A DNA stretch of 64,000 nt from assembly GCF_018873765.1 (NCBI RefSeq), contig NC_057918.1, forward strand, positions 8,626,862 through 8,690,861, written 5' to 3'. The notes under the pieces are model-generated. The model did not search any database. It saw only the letters and a program-made list of their open reading frames with translations, and was not told the origin of the DNA. The stretch comes from Telopea speciosissima (lineage: Eukaryota; Streptophyta; Magnoliopsida; Proteales; Proteaceae). Shown here in pieces: positions 1-11,066 of this stretch (its first letter is position 1; every line of letters starts with the position of its first letter). The position numbers and the translations under genes are program-made.

Positions 1-2938
1 CTTTTGCTGTTCACTTAGGTAGTTAGGTATTGATCAAATCTTAATCTAATATGATACTCTGTAGTGAGTTGTAATTGTTTGAACATCTCTGGCATTTCCT
101 GTGACATTTCTGCCCAGGAAGTTGGTTCTTCCTGGGCTAACAAACTAATTGACTCATGAACTCATCATAGAGATAGAATTTACCAGGAGCTTAACTTCCA
201 TTTCTATAGTTACCTGACCTTTTATTATTTGACTTATAAGAACAGATACTACATTTGATCTTACCCTTTTTCCTTATTGTCTGGCCAAAGTTTGCGATAT
301 TGATAAACTGGAATTTTCATTTAGCTTTAGGTAAGTTTTGTCACCAAAATTTGCAAAATTTTAACTCTGGGAAACATCTGGCCAATCACCTATTTGCATA
401 AGGGTTAACTGTTGTCGGAAGTTCTTTGATCCTTTCTTTCCAATTGTGCCAACAGAGCATGAATGATAATCACTTCCCATAGGATTCAGCCTTATGTGCA
501 TAAACCTTTGCACCAATAACTACTTGTGTCCTAAATCTTAATACACTGCTGGAGTAACCAAAAGATACTTAAACACTTTAATGCCCACCACCATATGATC
601 GTAGAGCACAATATAATCATGATGATTTACCTACTCTTCATATTCTAAGTATGCAGACACTTGTTGGAAAGTTTATTTTCTGACCAATCAGGTGATAAGG
701 TGTATTATCTTTTCTAACATGGTGTTCTGGAAGAAGAAAATCTGCTTCGTTGAACTTGGAATCCCTATACTACTGTCTCTGATGATGGATTGCCTTTTCA
801 AGATTAGAACTAGGATCTTTTCATTTTAGGCTTTTTTCTCCATTGATTTATTATCCACATCACTTAGGTCAATGTAACTTCCCTTACCTACTCATCAGGT
901 CAAACATCTCTTCTGGAATATGAAGATGGAAGAAAAGGCAAAGGAGAAAGACCAACTTATCACCTCAATGCACACTTGTTGTGAGATAAAAGAAATGAAT
1001 AATGTATCTGAAAACCAATGACATGATCTCATGTAACTTGGACCATAAAAATATAAAGATGAGTATGCCTTCATGTCTTTGGCCAAGAATTATCTAACTA
1101 TGTTGAAAATTTTTGTGAGGCATCTTCTAGTTTCATTGTTCTTTTTAGCTTTCAAATCATATTACCTTCGATTATTTATCCTTCATTTTGTACAGATAGA
1201 GAAACAAGAATTTGGACTGAAGCCCATGAACTGCCTAAGGTTGTATGATGTTTGCATATGGAGTTCATTCATATAGAGGTAAACTCCTTTTTTTTAATGA
1301 ATCAGAGGCTTCAATTTTTCTCTTCCAAGAGGAAATACCATTTTCAGAGTCATGCTGTCCACCCCCCTCCCCAAAAAAAGAAATTCAATAGGATTCCTAT
1401 TTACTTTGGCCTATTTTGAAGGACTGGAGTTCAGTCAATGGTGCTCACTCGGACTCTGTAATGAAACTCAAGCACACATGCGTGCTTAACAGCTTGAAAT
1501 GAGAGGGCAAACTTAAATTTTGGTACTCATTGCCCTTTCCATGAGTTACATATTGAAGTTGATAGTTCTTGTTGTTGGGTTTGTTAGTCTTCATATGGAA
1601 TACTTTTGGATATGATATTGTCTATGCCTGTAACCCTTATGAGTGGGAGAGGAAATGCAGTATCACTCTTCATATGTACTGGAAAGTGAGGTGATGGATG
1701 AATACCACAATGGGAATATGTGCACGTAAAATTTAAAAGTGCACCACTGACTCTTTGGTCCTTCAGATGGGTTCTGGAGTCTGAACTTGGCTTATTAGAT
1801 CAACATTTTTATCTGCACCATATCCCATTTGGGATTAAATATTTGTTGGTGGCAGAAAATTAATAATTGGACTGTCCATAAGATACAGGACCCTCTGGAT
1901 TGCTGCTATCATTCTTGCTCTGAGGAGTATAGCACCAGTCTCCCATTTTTATTCACAAGCTCTGTTCTTCATGTGATGTGTTTTTGGAAAATTGAAAATC
2001 ATATCATAGCACAGCTTATTAATGTCAACTTTCCCTTCTTGCTTCTCTCCTCAGGAAGAAATAACTATATCAATAGATTAAGATTCATCAATGTCACTGG
2101 TCTTATCCATGTTGCCATCCCAATTACAACCAGAGTTGGTCTGATTGATCAAATTCCAACCAGATGTTAGTATTGCATAGGAAAAGTGAAAGGGATGGCC
2201 AGACCGTGGAGTCTCACAGGAATATGTTCATGTCACAACCAAATCCAGGAAGAACCTTTATTTCCTTTCCTTTAATATCTTCTTCAGTTCCTCTTTCCTA
2301 TCCATAATAACCTTCTATTCCCCTGTTTTAAAATGATTTACTTTAAGTTGAGTTTGCTGTAGATATCTATAACTGTTTAATATTGATCAGTCAAGGTGGG
2401 TAACACTGTTATGATAGTTGACCACTAAAGGATGGTAGATGGAGATTCTGTGAAGAATGGGAAATAGTCTGCATGGTATTAGACAAAAGGGTCCTCAAAA
2501 CTTATCCCCCTTATAAAAGCATCTGTGGATTATCTTATATCTCCATGTAATTTTCCCTTTAAAAAAAAAAAAAAAAACTAAACTAAATTGAAAGGAGTGT
2601 AATCTTCTGTCCGGAAAAAAGGAGAGAATGCTGAAAACCTTTCAGACTGGGGTTGTTGGAATTCTCATTTTCAGCATCTCAATTTGTGCAGGTTTAGTAA
2701 TTGGAGTTCTGACCTTGGCCCATTAATCTCATTAGAAACTCTCTTAAATTATGGCCCTTCATTTTATCTTCCCTTACTGTTTGTGTTGATAATTTCTTAA
2801 GCTTTTTCTTCACTGGTGGTGGTTTCTATTTTCTTCCTTCTGTTTTTTTTGAGGTGGGGGTGAGGGAAGGCATTTAGGATTCTCTTTTGCTTCTGTTTTT
2901 TTTTGGAGAGGGGGGGAGGGGAGGAAGGGTTGGAGTAT
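1..2938. other. Gene-poor stretch, no confident gene
   Basis: I find no recognisable protein family here. Open frames are short and lack family motifs. One segment (about 901-1005, plus strand) follows an AG acceptor at 899-900, reads as a lysine/glutamate-rich coiled-coil-like peptide and meets a GT at about 1003. It could be an exon of an unidentified plus-strand gene whose end may lie near 7449, but that is speculative. Homopolymer runs (A about 2562-2577, G about 2908-2923) fit non-coding DNA. Confidence 0.5.
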
Positions 2939-3678
2939 TGTTGGGGTTGTATCTTGCATTCTATAGGGCACACAGTTATTATTGAGCTTGTATATGTTCT
3001 ATTGAGTAGGTTGTTGGTCCATTATGTGTACAAAGGTAAAATTATAATTGTATGGGAGTCAGGGTTTCTAGGTTTCCTATTTATTGTCTATTTGGGGGAA
3101 ACCTTAGGGCATGGTTCGTAATCTCGGATCGGATCGGATCGGTATCGGTCGAGACCGATCCCGAGATTAGACCGATACAGCAAGGTTTGACTGGATCGAC
3201 CAACTCGGTTGGATCAGTTGATCCGATCCGACTGAATATTTTTGTATTTTTCAAAGTTTTTAAGTTTTTTTGTTTATTTTTTATATTATCTTGACCGATA
3301 CCAACCAATATTGACCCGATCTAGATAATATCGGTCGATCCATCCAATCCGATCCTCACAACACCCACCAACTCTGACCGATACATGACCCAATCCATAA
3401 AAAAACGATTTTGGGGGGTTTTTTGACCGATTCTGACCAATTTGTACCAATCCGATCCCGATCCGGAAAGGTTTCGACCATGACCGATACCGAGTCCGAT
3501 ACCTGGATTTTGAACCGTGCCCTAGGGAGATCACAATGAGGTGGAGAGGTGTGTAGTATTTTTTGGTAAATTTAAAATTCTCTATTTCTCTCAGGTGGAT
3601 GTAGGCATTCATGCTAAACCACTGTAAATTCTTTGTGTTTGCTTGATTTCTTTCTTGTGTTTGCACACTCATCCTAAT
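2939..3678 (+). repeat. 5' LTR of the copia element
   Basis: It begins TGTTGGGG and ends just before the primer-binding site at 3681-3692. The 3' part (about 3580-3678) has the look of a copia LTR terminus, with CTCTCAGGTGGATGTAGGC and the ACCACTGTAAATTC block. Removing the 416-bp nested MITE leaves about 320 bp, a usual size for this group. Confidence 0.7.
3107..3522. mobile_element. TIR MITE nested in the copia LTR
   Basis: The ends are imperfect inverted repeats: GGGCATGGTTC at the left and GAACCGTGCCC at the right. TA lies on both sides (3105-3106, 3523-3524), and excision in silico restores a plausible LTR sequence (ACCT-TA-GGGAGA). The interior is rich in GGATCGGATC and CCGATAC motifs and has no coding capacity. 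A TA target suggests a Tc1/mariner-type element; a three-base TWA target (PIF/Harbinger) is a weaker alternative. Ends with a similar CATGGTTT core occur at 28272-28506 and 28620-28840. Confidence 0.65.
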
Positions 3679-4433
3679 AGAGGTATCAGAGCGAGATAGG
3701 GTAGTCTTCAGGTGGTGCATTAAGATCTGGGAAACGGGGAGTTGCGCGAGGATCCTACGAGAAGGAAGATAAGCGAAGCTTCACATAGGGAAAAAAAAAG
3801 TTAAAAAAGAAAGGGAAGATTCTCACATCTCTAGGAGAGAAGTAAAAGGGAAGCTTCATGCATCTCTAGGAGAAAGAGAGAAGGGTGCTTGAATCTCTTC
3901 TTAAGTCTCCTGTGAGAGAGAAAAAAAGGAAGCATCTTACCAATTTTTTATTTGTTTCTTTTTGCTAGGAAGGTGTACATCCCTTGGAGAATAAGGTGCG
4001 TTGCTCTACAAGAGAGAGAGAGAGAGAGAAGGGGAAATGGTGGGTGAGACCAAAAGTGTAAAAAGAAAAAAGTGTGGAGCTTGTGTAAAGTGAGGGGTTG
4101 TTTTCCAAATAGCAAATTTGTGCAAGAATTTGATCAGGTTTATTGAGGTTGATGGTAATCACAGAGCAAATATCAGGTAAATCGGATGGCGGTGAAGCAT
4201 TCAAGCTTCTCCATAGAACCTTTCAGTGGCCATAATGACTTCACCTTATGGCAACAACGGGTGAAGAATATTCTTACGTGGGAGGGGACGATCAAGGCTA
4301 AAAAAAAAAAATCAAACAAGTTGGACAAAATGGCCGAAGATGAATGACTAGAATTGAGCTATCTAACGAACAACATGATCTAATTGTATCTTGCAAGTAA
4401 CACTCTTTGCGCGGTAATTGGGATGAGTGTTTG

Positions 4434-4724
4434 TGTTCACTATCCTTTCACCTAAATGCTCGAATGGTTAGGGAAGGGCAGCATCAATGTATACATCAAC
4501 ACTCCCCCGCACGTGCAGGCCAAGATCTCATGGTCCTTGCATGTGAAACTCACACGGCATTTCCTTTGCGCAACACTGAGTGAGAAGAAATATTGGGAAA
4601 ACTCTTCAGATGCACTTCCTAGGAGTCGAACACTTGACCTCCCTGCTCTGATACCTTGTTTGCTATTGTTTCACCTAAAAGCTCGAATTGTTAGGGAAGG
4701 GCAGTGTCATTGTATACATCAACA
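4434..4724 (-). mobile_element. TRIM (miniature LTR retroelement) in copia gag
   Basis: Two 68-bp direct repeats (4434-4501 and 4657-4724) run TG...CA on both strands. Read on the minus strand, the right repeat is followed by GGTATCAGAGCAGG (primer-binding site for initiator Met tRNA), and the left repeat is preceded by GTGCGGGGGAG (polypurine tract). The internal part is only about 155 bp with no gene. Flanks are GTTTG (4429-4433) and GGTTG (4725-4729), a 4-of-5 target duplication. The insertion splits the Gag reading of the host copia element, so it is younger than that element. Confidence 0.8.
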
Positions 4725-5733
4725 GGTTGAAAGATCCAAAGGAAGTTTGCGCCAAGCTGGAGAGCAGGTAAAAGTCCAAGTCATTGACAAACCAATTATT
4801 TTTTAAGAAACAATTGTATGTATTTGGTTGTTAGAGGGAGCGAACTTTGAGGTGCACTTGGATGAATTCAACATGATACTAATGGAGTTGTCTGCTCTAG
4901 ATGTTAAAATTGAAGATGAGGACAAGATACTTCTCTTGTTGGCTTCGTTACCTTTTTCATTTGATCATTTTGTGATTACACACTTTTGTTCGTTAAGGAT
5001 ACCTCAAACTTGACGAAGCTATTATTGTTTTCCTAATGAATGAGACACGACAGAGTAATAGTGGTGAGGGGATGTCAAAAGAGGGTAATGCTTTGGTTAC
5101 ATGCCTTGGTCAGGGTAGAGGTAGGTCGTTCCAAGTCGAAAAGTCATAAAATATCTTATTTTTGTGATGAGGAGGGTCATATAAAGAGGTTGTCCAAGCG
5201 TAAGGATTACAAAAAGGAGGACAATAAGGAGAATGGAGATAAATCATCTAATGTTGCTATCATGTATGGGTCTTGGAGTGATGGAGATATGAATCTCACT
5301 ACTTCATTAGGTACAGAAACTTCAGACTGGATTTTAGATTCGGGTTGTCCATTTCATATGTATTCAATCAGTGATCAGTTTACTGCATATCATGCATATG
5401 ATAATTGTACAGTCAAAATGGTAAACAATGCTAAAAGCAAGATTATCTGGATTGGGACTATGTGGATTCACATGTTTGATGGGATTGTGCAAATTCAGAC
5501 TGGGGTTAGACATGTGTTGAATATAAAGAAAATTTGATTTCACTGGGAACACTGGATTCAAGAGGTTATAGACGTTAATCCGAAGGTAGAGTTCTCAGGG
5601 TTTCTAGAGGGACTATGGTTGTGATGCAATGACAAATGATTGGGAATCTGTACAGATTTGTAAGAAAGGTTGAGACAGTGGAGTTACCATGAAGACTCAG
5701 GCAAGAGGTATAGATGGATGATAAATATTACAA

Positions 5734-6067
5734 ACAATTTAGGCTATGAACAAATGTAGAGATGAAAAGAAGCATGTCTCTTTCGCTTCGGATCTTGTAA
5801 GTAGAAGTGATCTTTCTGATCGGGTTGCAGCAATAGGGAGAGGTGAAGTCACATCACATCGTGTGGCAGTGAGTTGTCAGGGCATCTAAGCGGGGGTGTG
5901 GGCCAGACAATTTAGGCTACAGATATGGAAAGAAGCAAGTCTCTTTCGCTTCGGATCTTGTGAGTAGAAGTGATCTTTCCATTCGGGTTGCAGCCATAGG
6001 AGAGGTGAAGTCATATCACATCGTGTAGCAGTGAGCTGTGAGGGCGTCCAAGAGGGGGTGTGGGCCA
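5734..6067. repeat. Tandem duplication, period 173 bp, in copia 3' region
   Basis: Copy 1 is 5734-5906 and copy 2 is 5907-6067. Both begin ACAATTTAGGCT and share the TCTCTTTCGCTTCGGATCTT block and the GGGGGTGTGGGCCA end. Copy 2 is slightly shorter. No coding function is seen. Confidence 0.8.
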
Positions 6068-6179
6068 TGCTGGTTTGGGTGTGGTGGTTAAGCAACGATA
6101 ATAGAGGAGCTTGCAGAATCAACATCAACACTATTTTTCTTCATGGTGGCTTACAAGAATCCAAGCCAAGGTGGAAATT

Positions 6180-6270
6180 TGTTGGGGTTGTGTCTTGTAT
6201 TCTATAGGGCCCACACAGTTATAATTGGGCTTGTGTATGTTTTACTGAGTCGGTTTTGGGTCCATTACTA
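6180..6270 (+). repeat. Truncated 3' LTR of the copia element
   Basis: About 90 bp match the start of the LTR at 2939 with scattered substitutions. Similarity stops after GGTCCATTA (about 6268), so most of the 3' LTR is gone or was replaced. Confidence 0.75.
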
Positions 6271-7519
6271 GTCGCAGAGCTATTTGACAATACTTTTTAT
6301 ATGAGTGTTGGTAGAGAAGCTTATATTATCTCCCCCCACACCCCCACACCCCCACCCCACCCCACCCCACCCCACTATAAACTCTCACAAACACCACAAA
6401 ACTGTAGTTATTTTAAGAGGAAGCAAAACATAGTGGACAGGTCTTGACCATACATTTTTTTTTTCACACTTGGGGTGGGGGAGAGGAGGTTTAGATTAAC
6501 GTGGCATGTTGGTATATTTGATCATGATTGCATACATGGTTGGGGCCAATCTGTTGGCTATACTTAAATCTATCCACAAATAGGGTAGTGCATTAGACAT
6601 TATCAATATTCTAATACTATTGGAAAATTGATTGTTTGTTCTGTTTTCTAACTAACTCCTCATATTTATAAATAGTGTATCGAATTAGTTTTGATCGATA
6701 TGTTAAGATAGTTTGAACTGGATTGTCAGTGCTGTTATCCTTTTATACTTAAATACTGGTTCAGTACCACTATGTTGTTGATCGGTGGGTAATCTGTTGG
6801 TCCAGACAAACTGAGATTCCAGTGCCCTTCAAAACATCATTTGCGTCTAAGGTAACAAAGGATGGTAATACTGATACGTGTGTCACTGTTCAATACAGAT
6901 AGGTGTCTGAAATCTGAATCAGCATCTGCTGTGAAATTTATATAGGTCTATACTGAAAAACAGAACTGTCGGTGTCAGTTTCTGTGATTGTAATGGACAC
7001 AAGGGTCCAAGACAGCAAAATTTTGTAAATGAAGTGTCCTTTGTAATGTAGATTGTCAGTTAACTATCCTTATCATCCTTTTCCTGTTGTACTTTTCTCG
7101 TGAGATTTTTTGAATAAAGAACCAAAATCGAAAGTGATGCATGGATGCTGCAATACCATTGGATTTGTTCTCAATAATATCCCTGTTTGGTTCGAGCACT
7201 TGTTTATGCTTAACAATTAGATCCTAAATAGAACTTGCTGTCAGGCACTATCAACAGTTTCAATTGTCAATAGATAAGCTCTGGCTTTTTGTCTAATATT
7301 TTGTCAATCCTGTGCAGGTATGCATGCTTGCTAAATTAGGTGCCCTGCCTTCCTTTTGATCTCTGAATCTATCTTTTTAGGAGAAATTTGCATTTGAGCT
7401 GGATTGGTGTGCAAAGGAGATCAAGTTCACTGTGATGAGGAAGAAATGAACTCTGTTTACCATTTTTTTTGTTTTTTATTGGTGGAACAGTTACTTCTTA
7501 TTTATTATTGAAATACTTC
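6271..7519. other. Intergenic; possible terminal exon at 7381-7449
   Basis: A C-rich simple run (about 6331-6373) is followed by AT-rich DNA. At 7381-7449 an open segment follows a good acceptor (TCTATCTTTTTAG), encodes about 22 residues beginning EKFAFELDWCAKEIKF and ends in TGA. I do not recognise it. It could be the last exon of a plus-strand gene or chance. Confidence 0.3.
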
Positions 7520-7596
7520 TGTTGGGAGTTTAGTCCCACATCGGCTACTAGTTTAAACTATTGGGAAGGAAACATTACAATTTCAATCTATATATA

Positions 7597-7712
7597 AAAA
7601 AAAAGGCCGTACCCAGTGCACAAGGCTCCCGTGTTTAGCAGGGTCTGGGGAAGGTCAAATGTATGCAGCCTTACCCCTGTTTCCAGAGAGGCTGTTTCCA
7701 GGACTTGAACTC

Positions 7713-7758
<46 letters not shown>
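7597..7758 (-). mobile_element. Au-like SINE with 19-bp target duplication
   Basis: 7603-7718 reads as the reverse complement of an Au-type tRNA-derived SINE (CCAGTGCACAAGGCTCCC, GCAGGGTCTGGGGAAGG, the GCAGCCTTACCCC block and the B-box complement ACTTGAACTC). Only the part downstream of the B box is kept. A (TG/TA)n run occupies about 7719-7758. The same 19 bases, CAATTTCAATCTATATATA, flank it at 7578-7596 and 7759-7777, which is a target-site duplication. The host sequence starts at 7520 with TGTTGGGAGTTTAGTCCCAC, which looks like the start of a TRIM-type LTR. Confidence 0.8.
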
Positions 7759-7760
<2 letters not shown>

Positions 7761-8588
7761 ATTTCAATCTATATATACATTTTTTTAATTTCCTGTATCC
7801 ATTTGGGATTTTATAAGCAAACCTGATGTTGAGAGCATTTTCTTATTACAGTGCAGGATTAGACTCCACATTTGAATCCTGCTTGGTATTCTACTGAAAA
7901 GCTAAACCCTATACCAAATTCTTGAGTTTTCTTTCTACTTAATAGGACAATAATAAAACACATCCCAAATAGAGTTTAAATAGCTCTTCCTTGAGATGAT
8001 ACCATAAGAGACTGGTCCCTAAATCACTGTCACTTGATTGGCTCTTGGAGCAGATACCCTTTTCACCTCAAAGGCCTGGGTTCAATAGTACTTGCCTAAC
8101 AATTACTACAAGAATTGGGTGTGGGCCATCCCGGTTTGGTGCTAATGGAAAAAATTTTGCGGCTACACAGGTTGCAGGAATATTGCTGCTATCCGGATTC
8201 GTAGCCAAAGAAATGAAATAATTCACTTCCCCTTTGTTCAAAAATATACTCCTAGTTTTAGTAATTTCCAGAATACCTTTTGAATTCCATTTCTTTGCTT
8301 GTGAGCCCGAGTAGCAGGAAAGTTCCTGCAACCCAGGTAGCAGCAAAATTCCGTCCGGTATTAACACCTCCCAGACTTCACCTGTTTATCTCCCAAGTTA
8401 CTGAATATCTCTCTCGCTCTCTCAATACCAGTTTGAATGCACCAAGACATAAAACTACAAATTTCAATATGTACTGAGAGAGTCTTCACTACGAGGATGG
8501 CTAAAGAGAACATACAATGAGACTGAAATTAAAAACTACAGGTTAGAACCGGATGTGAAACTTGTAGTCCATTCGATCTGCGAATCAC

Positions 8589-9355
8589 TTAGAGTTCTTT
8601 GTTTGGTCTGCTGTTGCTTACATTGAGGTGATGATGGTAATGGTGATGCTCATAATTACTATTATGGTGATGATGATAATGATATGAAGACATGGAACTG
8701 CTACCCTCACTTGTCTCTCTCCCTTCTCCATATTCCTCCTCTATCTCTTCCTTGTCCATCTTCTCCTTTCCCATCAATTCCAATGGCTGGTGTGGTGATA
8801 AAAGCTGTGTTGGTGTTGATGATTCATAATATTGGGACGATGATGGTGGTGGTGGCTGGTGTGACAATACAAGCTGCGGTGTTGATTCACAGTATCCGGA
8901 CGAGGATGGGGACGGTGAGGGAACCACAGATGGGAGCTTTGAGAGAAGTGCTTCAAGGCTGCTCATGGATGGAGTGATCTTTACAGGCTGACCATACTGA
9001 TTGTAAAAGTCGGTTGTCATCGATGTTATTGCCGGCTGGGCGGTGAGTGCTGTATTCCCTGGCCAAGTGTGATCTGCTGCACTGCATCCCAGCTCGCCCT
9101 TGAAAGGGAATGCTGAAGATGATGGATGTGGTAGGAGGACACCTGGGATGCTCTCCAGATAATTGAACTTCTTTCTCAGTAGAACAATGTAGCTCAGGTC
9201 TTCCACCACCTTGAATACATTGAATGAGGACAGTACACAAGATGGAAAAGTTAACAATTCATGATGAAATTGGTGAATCATAACTCAGGTCTTTCATCAC
9301 CTTGAATACATTGAATGAGGACACAAGATGGAAAAGTTAGCAATCAATGATGAAC

Positions 9356-9390
<35 letters not shown>

Positions 9391-10563
9391 TGTGAAGTGC
9401 CCCTAATTGAACAACACCTTCTCTGACTGCAATCAAAGCAATGGTCTGCAGGATTATTATGGGAAGAAATTAGTGGAGGAAAATTTTCATATCTCCAGGA
9501 GAGTTGGAAAGGAAGGAATAGAGAGTTCATATATAAACCTTGATGCCACACTGGAACTGAGCTTCCCATGTCCTTGGATGCTAAAAGTTTGAAAGAAAAT
9601 TTTGAAGAAGGGGAAATAGGAAGTCAGATATGATTTAAAGAGTAACAAAAAGAAACTGGACTTTAGAATGCTTGAAGGTATATATATATATATGCATTAG
9701 TATGTTTCAGGTATTTACTGTCTCTCCTTGGTTATTCCATGCAGACAGGAAGTTGATTTCTTGATCACTTGGCTCCTTGAATACCCATTTATGGCTGTGA
9801 TCTGCAGCCGCTTTTCCAATCAAACTGTCCACAGAAAACCACCATCATTTCAACTGATATTTACCCATGAGAGCATTACTTGAAGAGCTTCTTTTGTTTC
9901 ACAAATGGAAGTTCACTTACCCTTCTCCATAGTTGTAGATTTCATGAGACATCTTGAAGAAAAGCTCAGGTTGCAGGCCTTTAAGGTGTTGGAATTCATA
10001 GTTTCCATTTACAGATGAGTCTGGGCAATTGCCGGACTCGATCTCAGCGGTTGAAGCTGCAAAATTGCAGAACCCATCTTCCCATACTAGTATCCTAGCA
10101 TATATATATATCTCAACCATGTTAAGTGTCAACTCTGGTGCAATATAACTACAACAAAGACTACTTATGTTTAAAATGAAGATCCAAGTGAATACCAGTT
10201 CCTCCTGTTTCCTCTTGATCTATCATAGGCTCCTCCTGGTACATCCCATCTGTAAGAAGCATATAAGATGATATTAATTAGCAAAAATGAAAGGAAAAAT
10301 AAAAAACATTGTCATCCATGCATCTATGTGTATATCAGATATTAATTTAGTGTTCTAATTCCCTATATGATGTGATGGAAAAATAATCTTTTAGAAGTTT
10401 TTGTAAGTTGTTTTTTTTCTCCTCACTTTGGTGGTGGGTAATTTCTAGGCAAGATCCTCCAGAATACAGCATAAACCCATTGAGAGTTTTCATGAATACA
10501 TAAGCTTCTCAAAGTCTGTTGAAGGAGATGTGTGGCAGCTAATGGGTTAAGCTGTTCCTCCAT
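8589..10563 (-). CDS. RSS3: RSS3-like bHLH-MYC_N transcriptional regulator
   Basis: Seven exons: 10563-10427, 10249-10196, 10094-9921, 9824-9719, 9580-9539, 9445-9389 and 9209-8589. They total 1191 nt, giving 396 aa plus stop. The N-terminal bHLH-MYC_N region (about residues 6-215) shows NPLAATHLLQQTLRSLC, RILPRNYPPPKWD, ILVWEDGFCNFAAS, LQPELFFKMSHEIYNYGEG and WEAQFQCGIKTIALIAVREG. These are hallmarks of RICE SALT SENSITIVE 3 and its relatives. Conserved SMSSLEALLSKLP is at 271-283. The tail is Ser/Pro-rich, then acidic (about 338-356), then His-rich (366-384). There is no basic helix-loop-helix. Known for the family: rice RSS3 bridges class-C bHLH factors and JAZ repressors in the nucleus and tunes jasmonate responses and root growth under salt; the same role here is inferred. 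Oddities: a duplicated acceptor before exon 7, and a CT run directly behind the exon 6 donor. Confidence 0.9.
9193..9355. repeat. 91-bp tandem duplication across exon 7 acceptor of RSS3-like gene
   Basis: Copy A (9193-9283) holds the exon 7 acceptor used in the model and the first codons (VVEDLSY). Copy B (9284-9355), upstream on the minus strand, repeats the acceptor and a variant of those codons (VMKDLSY). Reading from the copy B acceptor (exon start 9300) reaches TGA after 13 codons. Confidence 0.85.
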
Positions 10564-10931
10564 CAACCTTTCAGATTATTACAACTTCCTCTCTCTCTAT
10601 AAAAGAAGGAAGCACCCAATGTCCTATCCTCCAAGTATGAGGCAACCAACTGGGACTATACCCACATTTATACCTCTCTCTGATATAGAGAGAGCTTGCT
10701 TCTTCTTTTTTTTTGGGTGAAATAGAGAGCTTGCTTCTGAACACTATAATTTATGAACAATATTCCAACTTTTCTTCCCGATTTCCAACTGACCCTTTTT
10801 CAATTACCCCACCACCATTCAGAACTGTTTCTCTCCTTCCTTTTATCTATTCCTTATCCCAATTATTAATCAGGAAGACCCAAAATATACACATCAATCA
10901 CTGAGTAGAATCAGTAGACTCTCTCTCTCTT

Positions 10932-11066
10932 AAGGGTGTATTCAGTGCATGAGGCTCCCATTATTGCGGGGTCTAGGGAGGGTTATACTGTACGCAACCT
11001 TACCTCCTGTTTTCACAGAGATATTGTTTCCAGACTCGAACCGTGACCACTTGATCACAATGGAGC
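10932..11066 (-). mobile_element. Au-like SINE, upstream of RSS3-like gene
   Basis: It reads in reverse as an Au SINE: GGCTCCC, GGGGTCTAGGGAGGG, GTACGCAACCTTACC, then GACTCGAACCGTGACC (B-box complement) and CACAATGGAGC. It lies about 0.4 kb upstream of the RSS3-like start codon, in its presumed 5' region. It is more complete at its 5' end than the copy at 7597, and no clear target duplication is seen. Confidence 0.75.

Larger units (their letters stand above)
2939..6270 (+). mobile_element. Defective Ty1/copia LTR retrotransposon
   Basis: The element starts with TGTTGGGGTTGT at 2939, and the same start recurs at 6180 as the 3' LTR. A primer-binding site ending GGTATCAGAGC (3682-3692) follows the 5' LTR, and a purine tract (about 6169-6177) precedes the 3' LTR. 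Between them are decayed Gag pieces (an FSGHNDFTLWQQR block near 4220, an FEVHLDEFNMILMELSALD block from 4846), a degenerate CCHC knuckle containing EEGHIKR (about 5170), and the start of the protease, SDWILDSGC (about 5325). Coding similarity fades after about 5700. Integrase, reverse transcriptase and RNase H are absent, and several stops break Gag. It is therefore a non-autonomous, internally deleted relic. The 3' LTR keeps only about 90 bp, so no target duplication can be scored. Confidence 0.85.

Noticed and set aside
4456..4806. 116-residue plus-strand open frame
   Set aside because: It lies mostly over the TRIM at 4434-4724, runs against its orientation and has no family motif.
8684..8977. 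Open frame on the plus strand opposite the RSS3-like last exon
   Set aside because: It is the antisense shadow of the low-complexity Ser/Pro/His region of exon 7.
9358..9387. GA/CT run as a regulatory GAGA element
   Set aside because: It is intronic, directly behind the exon 6 donor of a minus-strand gene, and similar simple runs are common across the window.
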